Source: G965267335 sp965267335 (GTDB lineage: Bacteria; Bacteroidota; Bacteroidia; Cytophagales; JAAEPT01). Taken from it: a stretch of 64,000 bases of DNA. The notes beneath the pieces are model-generated. The model was not told the origin of the DNA. It did not search any database and was given only the letters and a program-made list of their open reading frames with translations. Of this stretch, positions 1 to 8,793 are shown piece by piece; position 1 is the first letter of the stretch, and every line of letters starts with the position of its first letter. The translations under genes were made by a program, and so were the position numbers. The stretch lies in the NCBI GenBank assembly GCA_965267335.1, contig OZ253953.1:2418001-2482000 (forward strand). Reading direction: 5' to 3'.

Positions 1-1
1 C

Positions 2-2293
2 GAGACGACAGTAGATGTGATCACGGCCTATAATGTTTCAGAGTCGGCCGAGGTATGTTCGGGAGGTAGCTATACATTTCCTGATGGGACCACACAGAAT
101 AACATCACCTCACAGGTAATTTATACGAGTAATCTAACCTCATCTCAAGGCTGTGACAGTATTATTGAGACGACAGTAGATGTGATCACTGTCTATAATG
201 TTTCAGAGTCAGCTGAGGTATGTTCGGGTGGTAGTTATACCTTTCCTGATGGGACCACGCAGAATAACATTACCTCACAGGTAGTTTATTCGAGTAACCT
301 GACCTCATCTCAAGGCTGTGATAGTATTATCGAGACGACAGTAGATGTGATCACTGCCTATAATGTTTCAGAGTCGGCTGAGGTGTGTTCGGGGGCTAGC
401 TATACCTTTCCTGATGGCACCACACAAACTAATATCACTTCACAGGTAGTTTATTCAAGTAACCTGACCTCCTCTCAGGGCTGTGACAGTATTATTGAGA
501 CGACAGTAGATGTGATCACTGCCTATAATGTTTCAGAGTCAGCTGAGGTATGTTCGGGTGGTAGTTATACATTTCCTGACGGGACCATACAGAATAATAT
601 TACCTCACAGGTAGTTTATACGAGTAATCTGACCTCATCTCAAGGCTGTGACAGTATTATTGAAACGACAGTAGATGTGATCACTGCCTATAATGTATCA
701 GAGTCGGCTGAGGTGTGTTCGGGGGCTAGCTATACCTTTCCTGATGGCACCACACAAACTAATATCACTTCACAGGTAGTTTATTCAAGTAACCTGACCT
801 CCTCTCAGGGCTGTGACAGTATTATTGAGACGACAGTAGATGTGATCACTGCCTATAATGTATCAGAGTCAGCTGAGGTATGTTCGGGTGGTAGTTATAC
901 ATTTCCTGACGGGACCATACAGAATAATATTACCTCACAGGTAGTTTATACGAGTAATCTGACCTCATCTCAAGGCTGTGACAGTATTATTGAAACGACA
1001 GTAGATGTGATCACGGCTTATAATGTATCAGAGTCGGCTGAGGTGTGTTCGGGGGCTAGTTATACCTTTCCTGATGGCACCACACAGAATAACATCACCT
1101 CACAGGTGATTTACACCAGTAATCTGACCTCATCTCAGGGCTGTGACAGTATTATCGAGACGACAGTAGATGTGATCACTGCCTATAATGTATCAGAGTC
1201 GGCTGAGGTGTGCTCGGGTGGTAGCTATACCTTTCCTGACGGGACCACACAGAATAATATCACTTCACAGGTAGTTTATACGAGCAATCTGACCTCATCT
1301 CAGGGTTGTGACAGTATTATTGAAACGACAGTAGATGTGATTACGGCCTATAATGTATCAGAGTCAGCTGAGGTGTGTTCGGGCGGTAGTTATACCTTTC
1401 CAGATGGGACCACGCAGAATAACATCACCTCACAGGTAGTTTATACAAGTAATCTGACCTCATCTCAGGGCTGTGACAGTATTATCGAGACGACAGTAGA
1501 TGTCACTTGCGGATTGGATGCAGATTTTTCAGTGGACAAAACAGAGACCTGTAAAGGGGTAACAATAGTTTTTACCAATCAAACGACTGGAGCATCTACA
1601 GGAGCAAGTTATGTTTGGGACTTTGGAGAAGGAGCAAGTCCGGCTATGGCCACTGGAATTGGACCTCATGCGGTGGTTTATACAACCGAAGGATTCAAAG
1701 ATGTTTCGTTAACAGTCGATGATGGTACAACTGATACAGAGACTCAACCATCAGTAATTGAAATAATAGCAGATCCAAATAGCCTACCTGAGATTTCTGG
1801 TCCTGCCTGGCTGGAGTGTAATGCAACGGGGCAGGTGTATACAGTAAGTGGTTCTCCAGGCTCTAATTTTAATTGGAATTCAGCTGGTGGAGCGACTATA
1901 GTTTCCGGACAGGGTACTACAAGTATTACTGTAGATTTTGCAAATCAGAGCGGGACGATTACAGTAACCGAACAATTGACCAATGGTTGTGTTATGCCAA
2001 GTGATGACTACTTTGTCAACGTATGTGCCACAAATATTACGGGAGCATTTGAGCGAGCTGAGATTCAGGTTTATCCTAATCCTTTCTACGACTTTACGAC
2101 CGTAGTACTTGAATCTGAAGAAGATTTGAGTTTCGAAATACAAGTTACTACACTAGACGGAAGGTTTATTTATTCTGGGAGCTATCTGAGTGGTGAAGAG
2201 GTAGTAATCGGAGAAGGATTTTCCTCAGGAATGTACATATGTCACATCGTTAGTGAGAATCAGTTTAGGTCATTCAAGTTGATTAAAAACTAA
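2..2293 (+). CDS. T9SS surface protein with nine 55-residue tandem repeats (5' end outside window)
   Basis: The reading frame is open from the first bases of the window, so the N-terminus and signal peptide lie upstream. The visible part has nine near-identical 55-residue repeats (bases 20-1504). Each contains two cysteines, in the contexts EVCSGG/EVCSGA and QGCDS, and a YTFPDGT core that recurs in Bacteroidota adhesin-like proteins. A PKD domain follows (YVWDFGEG motif near base 1610). Next comes a second Ig/PKD-like module (about 1780-2030). The last ~75 residues begin with VYPNPF and end FKLIKN, a classic T9SS type A sorting domain, so the protein is exported by type IX secretion and anchored at or released from the surface. 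It is probably a stalk-like adhesin; that role is inferred. The true total length is unknown. Confidence 0.88.
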   Translation, partial: ETTVDVITAYNVSESAEVCSGGSYTFPDGTTQNNITSQVIYTSNLTSSQGCDSIIETTVDVITVYNVSESAEVCSGGSYTFPDGTTQNNITSQVVYSSNLTSSQGCDSIIETTVDVITAYNVSESAEVCSGASYTFPDGTTQTNITSQVVYSSNLTSSQGCDSIIETTVDVITAYNVSESAEVCSGGSYTFPDGTIQNNITSQVVYTSNLTSSQGCDSIIETTVDVITAYNVSESAEVCSGASYTFPDGTTQTNITSQVVYSSNLTSSQGCDSIIETTVDVITAYNVSESAEVCSGGSYTFPDGTIQNNITSQVVYTSNLTSSQGCDSIIETTVDVITAYNVSESAEVCSGASYTFPDGTTQNNITSQVIYTSNLTSSQGCDSIIETTVDVITAYNVSESAEVCSGGSYTFPDGTTQNNITSQVVYTSNLTSSQGCDSIIETTVDVITAYNVSESAEVCSGGSYTFPDGTTQNNITSQVVYTSNLTSSQGCDSIIETTVDVTCGLDADFSVDKTETCKGVTIVFTNQTTGASTGASYVWDFGEGASPAMATGIGPHAVVYTTEGFKDVSLTVDDGTTDTETQPSVIEIIADPNSLPEISGPAWLECNATGQVYTVSGSPGSNFNWNSAGGATIVSGQGTTSITVDFANQSGTITVTEQLTNGCVMPSDDYFVNVCATNITGAFERAEIQVYPNPFYDFTTVVLESEEDLSFEIQVTTLDGRFIYSGSYLSGEEVVIGEGFSSGMYICHIVSENQFRSFKLIKN
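20..1504 (+). repeat. Nine tandem 165-bp in-frame repeats
   Basis: Nine units of exactly 165 bp (55 codons) run head to tail without indels. Units vary at a few codons: GGS or GAS after EVCS, TTQNN, TTQTN or TIQNN in the middle, and YTSN or YSSN later. Units 3+4 (350-679) and 5+6 (680-1009) carry the same pair of variants and are almost identical at base level, which points to recent duplication of a 330-bp dimer. More copies may lie left of the window. Confidence 0.95.
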
Positions 2294-2620
2294 GCGCAGT
2301 TACTTTTGATAAAGGAAAAGTTGTTGAATTATAGGTGTTTATGATTCGGCAGGCGGGTTTGTAGGGTTTTTGTCGGGTATGTTTAAGGTGTTTGTTGGGA
2401 TTGAAAATTATATGTTTGGCTTGAAAGAGTATAAGTTTGTACTAGACAATTGAGCGTAAGCATCCTCATACTTGCTGGCGCTTAAAAGTAAGTATTGAAG
2501 CAATACAAATTCCCACCGCCCTCATATCTGAAACAGGGCATTCCTTCAATATCTTTGGTAAGGTTAACGCGAGCGTGGTTGCTCGCGTTTTTTTGTTAAA
2601 TTCCCCATAGTTTTAATATT
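2294..2620. other. Intergenic region, no convincing gene
   Basis: This 327-bp gap follows the repeat protein. A 54-codon open frame exists at about 2446-2610 but lacks a clear start and has no family resemblance. The only structure I can support is the hairpin with T-run at 2566-2597. Confidence 0.5.
2566..2597 (+). terminator. Rho-independent terminator
   Basis: A 9-bp perfect stem (AACGCGAGC at 2566-2574, GCTCGCGTT at 2581-2589) with a 6-nt loop is followed by a run of Ts. It lies 270 bp after the repeat-protein stop and just ahead of the immunity gene. It could end a long 3' UTR or a small transcript in the gap. Confidence 0.75.
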
Positions 2621-3792
2621 ATGTGTTTTATTTTAACAAATCACCAAAGACAATTTTTAGGGCTTGATCCAGTTGAGGAAAATTGGGATAAAGTAGAATT
2701 GAAAGCTGATTCTTATAGACCAAAAAGTGTACTTTTTTTAGTGATAATGTTATCAAAAAACATATTGTTAGCACAGATGAAATATATCAAGAGTTTCAAT
2801 ATTCCGAGCCAACGAGAGATAGACAATATTTACTTCCAAAGACTAAAAGAGGTAAAGAACAAAAATTGACAGCTAGTGTTTTAGAAAATAGAAGGCCATG
2901 TGGTGTTTATTTTAATTTTAGTAAAGAAACAGTTCGAATTGCAAATTTCACCACTCAAACAAATTTTCACTATGAACAACATGAAGGGATTTCTTTACAG
3001 CAGTGGATAACCGATTTTATCAATGAATCGAATCAGAATGATTTGAGCGAAATCCGATCCTTTTCAAATGCAGAAAGAAAGCGTATTAAATTCCAGGAGG
3101 GTGACTTTTATTCATTTAAGCTGAACAGGAGAGAGTATGGTTTTGGAAGAATACTTTGTGATATTGAAAAGTTAAGAGCTCGAGAACGTTTGGTTGGTGA
3201 AAATCATGGCCTCAACAACATTATGGGAAAACCAGTGCTCGTCAAGGTATACATGAAACATAGCCAGAACCCGAATATTTGCTTAAAAGAATTAAAAGGT
3301 TTAGATGCATTTCCTAGTGAGTTTATTTTTGACAATCGCCTTTTATATGGAGAGTACAAAATTTTAGGTAATCATGTGTTGGAGGAAAGGGAAATAGAGT
3401 TTCCGATTTCCTATGGGAAATGTATTGAGTGGGGATTCCAAAATGTTTTTTTTCAGTGGGGGCTTATCCATAAAGAATTGGCGATGAGAGACTATAGCGA
3501 ATATTTGCTCGCAGAGAACAAAAGGGTGCCAGTTGGGAATCCTAATAAGGAGATTAAGTCTCCATTCCGAAGGGATTCAATAGGATATAGTACTTCAGTT
3601 GATTATCAAACTGTAAAGGAATGCGCGAAATTGCAGTCGCTCAAAAGTTATTGGGATGAAAAATTAGTTACTCGTGAATTTGATTTAAGGAACCCCAAAA
3701 ATGACAAGATTAGAAAAGGTATATTTAAGGCCTTTGGTTTAGACACGAATAAGAATTATTTTGAAAATTTAATGGCTTTTAAAGAGAGCTAA
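2621..3792 (+). pseudogene. Imm26-family immunity protein, frameshifted at a T7 tract
   Basis: Two overlapping frames together read as one protein of about 390 residues. Frame one starts at ATG 2621 (CFILTNHQRQFLGLDPVEENW) and stays sensible to the seven Ts at 2733-2739. Beyond that its own frame reads poorly and stops at 2869. The next frame is open before the tract and from there reads DNVIKKHIV, DEIYQEF and RQYLLPKTKRGKEQ without interruption into the 2866-3792 segment. One extra T would join them. The C-terminal half has the Imm26 signature: EGDFYSF, then YGFGRIL, then KPVLVKVY. Imm26 proteins neutralise polymorphic toxins; some relatives are annotated as HocA-like. I recall full-length relatives with this same N-terminus, which supports one broken or mis-sequenced gene rather than two. 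No toxin gene adjoins it. A homopolymer sequencing error and a genuine pseudogene cannot be told apart here. Confidence 0.75.
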
Positions 3793-4001
3793 TATCTATA
3801 AATACAAAGGGCTGGTTTTTTGATTAATTTCTTTTGTATCTAGATTTTTAGAGTTTTTTTCTAACCCACAATAACTCCGAGATGAATGCGAGTTTTAGCC
3901 TTTTATTCTGGAAATCGTTCAGCTGTCTTCAAAGGAGATGGCGGAGTAGGTCTAGTTTAATGTCTCTGTGAACCCCGCTTAGTATTTGGAGTAAACAAAT
4001 C

Positions 4002-7000
4002 CTAAGAATCCTGCAGCTCTCTCAAATCAACAGGTACCAATTTAGAAACTCCTTGTTCCTGCATGGTCACACCGTAGATTACATCCGTAGAAGCCATCGT
4101 GCGCTTGTTGTGCGTCACTATGATGAATTGTGAGTCTGCAGAGAAGGTCTTGATGATGTTGTTGAACTTATCGATGTTCGCATCATCCAAAGGAGCGTCT
4201 ACTTCATCGAAAATACAGAATGGAGCTGGCTTTAACAGGTAGATGGCAAAGAGCAGTGCTACCGCTGTTAATGTTTTTTCACCACCTGATAATTGGTTGA
4301 TGGTTAATGGTCGCTTTCCTTTTGGCTTGGCCATAATTTCGATAGGGGACTCAAGTGGGTTATCAGGATCGGTTAGTTTAAGATCGCAGGTATCTTCATC
4401 GGTAAACAATGACCTGAACACCTCCAGAAAGTTGGTCTTGATCTTGTCGAATGACTCCAGGAAGCTCTCCTTAGCTACTTCATCAATTTCTGTAATAGTC
4501 GCGAGCAGAGAGTCTTTTGCCTTGAATAAATCTTCTCTTTGCTCGGTAATGAAGTCGTGACGTTGCTTGATTTCTTCATAGGCTTCCATCGCCATAGGGT
4601 TGATGGGACCTATGCGCTCAAGTTTTTCCTTACAGCGTTCAACCTTTTGTTTTAACTCGCTTTCACTCTTTATTTCTTCCGGTTCTTCCTCTTCACCTTC
4701 TTCCTTCTTCTGCTCGATGAGAAGTTGGTCTATATCTACGTTAAATTCAACCTTCAGCCTTTCTCTAATACCTGATAATTGAAGTTTAGCTTCATTGAAG
4801 GTAGTCTGCAGGTCCATGAGTAAGCCATCGGTGTTTTCACGCTTACGTTGAATTTCACGAATTTCGTTCTCCGTTTCATCTATTTGTCCGCGGGACTCGT
4901 AGTATTTCTTTTCGGCTTCGTTTACACCTTGCTCAATATTCTCTTTTTCCTTGTATTGCTCTACTAACTCGTCATCGTTGCTCTCGGTCGTTGCTACGAG
5001 CTGTGTGATTTCGGAGTTTGTCTTGGTGAGTTCCTCTTGATTTTTCTCAATTCGGTGCTTACTGTTGTCCAGGTTTGTTTGTTTGTATTCTATCTCCTGC
5101 TGAATACTGTTGATTTTATTCTGTTGTTGATGGAGATGGATGTTTTCCTGGTTGTAGGCGCTTGATTTTTGAGATAGCACCTCATTTTGGTACTCGAGCT
5201 CAGTTCTCATCTGAGTGATTTTTTCCTCGAGATTAGAAAGCTCCACTTGCTCAAGGTCAAGCTTAGGTTTGCTTTTCTGGATACCCTCCTCCAGTATGCG
5301 AATGTTGTTTTGTATATCTTCCTTTTTGGTCTTGTTGTTGGAGATCAGGTCGGTGTACTGTTCCTTTTTGATCTTGATGGAGATATACTGCTCGTTGAGT
5401 TCGTTAAGTTCGTTTCGAGCCTGTTCAATGCTTTGTTTGTGGGTATTTTCCTTTAATGAATGAAGGTAAGTGGTTTTCTTATCAAGTTCCGTTTTGATCG
5501 CATCCCTTTTATTTGAAAGGTCTTTGATCTTCTTTTCAAGTTTCTCTAGGTTCTTAGCTCTTCCTATCCTCTTGCCTTCAAACAATCCAACGGACCCACC
5601 CGAAACACTGAATTGTTTCTTAGTGAGTTTACCATTCTGAGTGATAAAAATGCTATCAGGGTCCTCTGGAAGCTCTTCACTATTGGTGGTTTGAATATAT
5701 ACACCGTTAAGTATGTAGCTGATTAGCTTTTCGTACTTATTATCGTATTCAATTATATCTGTTGCCGCAACACAGCTATCAAATTCTTTTTTCTTATGTG
5801 GCTTAAAATTCTCAAAGCTCTTAAGTACAAAGAAATTGGCTTTTCCTTTCGCAGAATCACTCAACATATTGACCGCTTGATAGGCGTGTGCCACCTCTTC
5901 AACTACATAGTAATTCATCAGAGGCTCCAGGTAGCTTTCGATAGCGATCCTGTAAGTTTCATCAGTCGTCAGGACATCAGAAAGAAGGGGAGCATCTTTA
6001 CCCCAGTGTGAGTTCTTTTTCAGGAACTTTATGGCATCAGGAAAACCCTCAAGGTTCTCAACCATTGATTTAGTTAGGTTGTACTCGTTTTGCTTGGAGT
6101 CAAGTTCGCGATTGAGTGCAGAAAGTTTGTCTCTGGTTTTTTCAATCTCGTTTTCTGTTTTGGTGATCTGCTCATTGAGATAAGCTTCCTGCTCCTGTAG
6201 TTTGTCCAGTTCCTTAGTTTTGGCATCCAGGTCTTTGGCCAGGGTATTCATTTGTTCCTGAAACTCAGTGATACTCTCGGAGTGAGAGGTGTCATCAGAA
6301 CTGGTTTTCTGGAAATCGTTCTTTAAGGTTTCAACCTGTACTTCACTTATTTCAAGGGATTTTTTCAGCTGAAAGACCTCTTCCTGCTTTTGTCGAAGTT
6401 GGTTGTTATGAACGTTAAGTTCTTCCTGCAGGGAGATAGTTTTTGTTTTCTGCTCCTCATGATCAGCTTTGAGCTCCTGGGTTTTCTTCTCGAGTTCTGC
6501 GTGAATTTTTGTGGCCGAATCGACTTCGTCCTGAAGTGTTTTAATGTCTTGCAGATATCGTTCGTTGCTTAGCTTGTCATTGTTGATTTGGGCTTGCAGG
6601 TCAGCAATTTTATCATTGAGGAATCTCAGTCGCTCGTTACGAATTCGTTTGTCACTTTCGTATTGACGGAGTGAGTTTACGTGTTCGTTTAATGCCTTTT
6701 GTCGTGAAGCTAGCAGTTTTTCCTTATTGATGAGATCAACCTTTTGCTGTTCAAGGTCGGCCTCTTTTTGCTTCAGTTGTTTGTTGAGCTCTTCTTTGAG
6801 GTCATTCTCAGAGGTTATTTGCTTCTGAATGTTGTTGTATGACTCTCGTTGTTTGTTAAGACTGACTTTGGCAAGTTGAATACTTGTGACCTTGTATTCA
6901 TCCTTGAGCTTCATGTATTTTTCGGCTTGCTTGGCCTGTCGCTCGAGGGATTTTAGGTTTTTATCAATCTCAAAAAGGAGGTCTTCTACACGTTCAAGGT

Positions 7001-7559
7001 CTTTGTCCGTATCATCAAGCTTTTTAAGTGTCTGCTTCTTTCTGATTTTAAACTTGGAAATTCCTGCCGCCTCTTCAAAAAGTCCCCTTCTGGAATTGTT
7101 TTGGTCGTTCAGGATGTCATCGACCATTTTGAGTTCGATAATAGCGTAGCTATTGGGGCCAATGCCGGTGTCCAGAAATAAGTTGTTTATGTCTTTGAGT
7201 CGGCAAGTAACGCCATTCAACAGGTATTCGCTATCTCCCGACCGATAATATCTTCTTGTAATGGTGACTTCTGAATACTCAGTAGGGAGCAGGTTTTTGG
7301 TGTTTTTGAAGGTTAGGGAGACCTCCGCCATTTGTAGCGCCTTTCTTTTTTTTGTTCCGTTGAAGATGATGTTTTCCATCTTCTCAGAACGAAGGGCTCT
7401 TGTTTTTTGCTCACCCAGTACCCATCTGATGGAATCTACAATGTTGGATTTACCACACCCGTTCGGACCAACTACACCTGTTATTCCTTCATCAAAATTG
7501 AGTACTACCTTGTCTCCGAAACTCTTAAAGCCTCGTATTTCTAGTCGAGTAAGCTGCAT
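4002..7559 (-). CDS. smc: Chromosome segregation ATPase SMC
   Basis: SMC is the core of the bacterial condensin that organises and helps segregate the chromosome, normally with ScpA and ScpB (not seen here). At 1185 residues it is of the usual length. The N-terminal head has Walker A GPNGCGKS at 31-38. Two long coiled-coil arms rich in E, K and Q flank a hinge at about 515-690 (GFPDAIKFL near its start). The C-terminal head has the ABC signature LSGGEK at 1090-1095 and Walker B with the D-loop (CIFDEVDAPLDDANI, catalytic E1119). The stretch EEGEEEEPEE near 935-945 is an acidic linker in the coiled coil. A TAACTTTG promoter element lies 33 nt upstream of the ATG. It is monocistronic, divergent from the glycan operon and preceded in the window by an unrelated gene. 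Confidence 0.97.
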   Translation of the reverse strand: MQLTRLEIRGFKSFGDKVVLNFDEGITGVVGPNGCGKSNIVDSIRWVLGEQKTRALRSEKMENIIFNGTKKRKALQMAEVSLTFKNTKNLLPTEYSEVTITRRYYRSGDSEYLLNGVTCRLKDINNLFLDTGIGPNSYAIIELKMVDDILNDQNNSRRGLFEEAAGISKFKIRKKQTLKKLDDTDKDLERVEDLLFEIDKNLKSLERQAKQAEKYMKLKDEYKVTSIQLAKVSLNKQRESYNNIQKQITSENDLKEELNKQLKQKEADLEQQKVDLINKEKLLASRQKALNEHVNSLRQYESDKRIRNERLRFLNDKIADLQAQINNDKLSNERYLQDIKTLQDEVDSATKIHAELEKKTQELKADHEEQKTKTISLQEELNVHNNQLRQKQEEVFQLKKSLEISEVQVETLKNDFQKTSSDDTSHSESITEFQEQMNTLAKDLDAKTKELDKLQEQEAYLNEQITKTENEIEKTRDKLSALNRELDSKQNEYNLTKSMVENLEGFPDAIKFLKKNSHWGKDAPLLSDVLTTDETYRIAIESYLEPLMNYYVVEEVAHAYQAVNMLSDSAKGKANFFVLKSFENFKPHKKKEFDSCVAATDIIEYDNKYEKLISYILNGVYIQTTNSEELPEDPDSIFITQNGKLTKKQFSVSGGSVGLFEGKRIGRAKNLEKLEKKIKDLSNKRDAIKTELDKKTTYLHSLKENTHKQSIEQARNELNELNEQYISIKIKKEQYTDLISNNKTKKEDIQNNIRILEEGIQKSKPKLDLEQVELSNLEEKITQMRTELEYQNEVLSQKSSAYNQENIHLHQQQNKINSIQQEIEYKQTNLDNSKHRIEKNQEELTKTNSEITQLVATTESNDDELVEQYKEKENIEQGVNEAEKKYYESRGQIDETENEIREIQRKRENTDGLLMDLQTTFNEAKLQLSGIRERLKVEFNVDIDQLLIEQKKEEGEEEEPEEIKSESELKQKVERCKEKLERIGPINPMAMEAYEEIKQRHDFITEQREDLFKAKDSLLATITEIDEVAKESFLESFDKIKTNFLEVFRSLFTDEDTCDLKLTDPDNPLESPIEIMAKPKGKRPLTINQLSGGEKTLTAVALLFAIYLLKPAPFCIFDEVDAPLDDANIDKFNNIIKTFSADSQFIIVTHNKRTMASTDVIYGVTMQEQGVSKLVPVDLRELQDS

Positions 7560-7591
7560 TAAATTTTTGCTTAATTCTCCGAAGAGGGCAA

Positions 7592-7599
7592 CAAAGTTA
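7592..7599 (-). promoter_or_regulatory. Bacteroidota -7 element TAACTTTG for smc
   Basis: Read on the minus strand this is TAACTTTG, an exact match to TAnnTTTG. It lies 33 nt upstream of the smc start. A TTTG lies 12 nt further upstream, which is closer than the usual -33 spacing, so only the -7 box is well supported. Confidence 0.5.
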
Positions 7600-7839
7600 T
7601 CTTATTTTTAACAAATTGTTGAGCGCAAATTTCTAAAGTTATCCACTCTCTATTTGAGGAAATTTTCCAAGAATAATATTTGTAAAATATTATTAATGAG
7701 AGATATATGTTATCGTTTTTGTGGTATTCATTAACAGTTTATCCACATTGTAAATTCAACTGTCGGCTGATTTACATTTAAAAATTTAAAGGATTGACCA
7801 GCACGCATTTTAATTAATGAATAGTTAACTTAGGCATTT

Positions 7840-8793
7840 ATGCACCAGGCCTCTCGAACAAAAAAGGATGATAAAGAACTCTCAAAACACGAAAAGGAGG
7901 TAGTTAAAGTATTACTCTATTTCGAAATGTTCAGATACCCGTTAACTGTCTCTGAAATTTTGGGAAACTTCTCTTTTGCTACAGATGTAGAGTTAGTAAG
8001 TGCAGCATTGGATGACCTTTGTGCCCAAGGATATGTTGAGAATACGGGTATATACTACCATATTCCGGGTGGTCAGGAATACGTGGGGAGAAGGGAGAAG
8101 GGAGAAGTTCTGGCTAAAGAATTTTTAAAGAAAGCCGAAAAATATTCCCGATTTATAGCTAATAGGCCTTTTGTAAGAGGTGTCATGATATCAGGCTCCT
8201 TGTCTAAAGGGTATATGGAAAGAGGTGGTGATATTGATTACTTCATTGTTACCGAGCCTAATCGGGTATGGTTTGTAAAGGCGTTCCTGATGCTGTACAA
8301 AAAAGTTTTTCTGTTTAATTCAAAGAAATACTTCTGCATCAATTATATCATCGACAGTAGAAACCTCGAAATTATTGATCAAAATGTCTTTACGGCCAAA
8401 GAAATCCGATATCTGATCCCAACTTATAATGAGGGAATTTATCAGGACTTTCTCAATGCAAACAGATGGACAAAAGAAGGGTATTTACCCAACTTCAATC
8501 TCAAGAGGAAGGTCGTGGATATATTATCAGAGACATCAAAAAGCAAGAAGAGGAAAGAGATGTTTTGGTCCGGTAGATTAGGAAATATGGTTGACCACAT
8601 GAGTCTAAGGTTGTTTCAAACCTATTGGAGGAGAAAGTATCGTAAAAAGTTCAACCTGGATACAGGAAAACAAATCAAATGTGAAAAGCACGTTTCAAAA
8701 ATTCATCCGGGGAATTATCAGGAGCGTGTGCTCAATCATCTTTCCAATATTGTTGTGACATATGAAAGAGAGCACCAGGTCAAAGTTTCATAA
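7840..8793 (+). CDS. Nucleotidyltransferase-fold protein with N-terminal winged helix
   Basis: 317 residues. The first ~75 residues (HEKEVVKVLLYFEMFRYPLTVSEI, with DDLCAQGYVEN later) look like a winged-helix domain. The middle carries the minimal nucleotidyltransferase signature: G119-S120, then DIDYF with D131 and D133 as probable metal ligands. A basic C-terminal part follows. Proteins of this fold transfer a nucleotidyl group to sugars, proteins or drugs; the substrate here is unknown. It is the first gene of the long overlapping operon, its TAA sharing a base with the ATG of the radical SAM gene, so a role in activating or modifying the same pathway's intermediate is inferred. A sugar-specific nucleotidyltransferase would normally have a different (GXGTRL) motif, which is absent. 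Confidence 0.7.
   Translation: MHQASRTKKDDKELSKHEKEVVKVLLYFEMFRYPLTVSEILGNFSFATDVELVSAALDDLCAQGYVENTGIYYHIPGGQEYVGRREKGEVLAKEFLKKAEKYSRFIANRPFVRGVMISGSLSKGYMERGGDIDYFIVTEPNRVWFVKAFLMLYKKVFLFNSKKYFCINYIIDSRNLEIIDQNVFTAKEIRYLIPTYNEGIYQDFLNANRWTKEGYLPNFNLKRKVVDILSETSKSKKRKEMFWSGRLGNMVDHMSLRLFQTYWRRKYRKKFNLDTGKQIKCEKHVSKIHPGNYQERVLNHLSNIVVTYEREHQVKVS

Noticed and set aside
20..1504. CRISPR-like repeat array
   Set aside because: The repeats are 165 bp, directly adjacent and in frame with no spacers; they encode protein.
2446..2610. Open frame of about 54 codons in the gap before the Imm26 gene
   Set aside because: No start codon of quality and its end runs through the terminator hairpin.
5187..5463. 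Overlapping plus-strand open frames inside smc
   Set aside because: They are antisense to the SMC coiled coil, with composition driven by the lysine- and glutamate-rich codons on the other strand.
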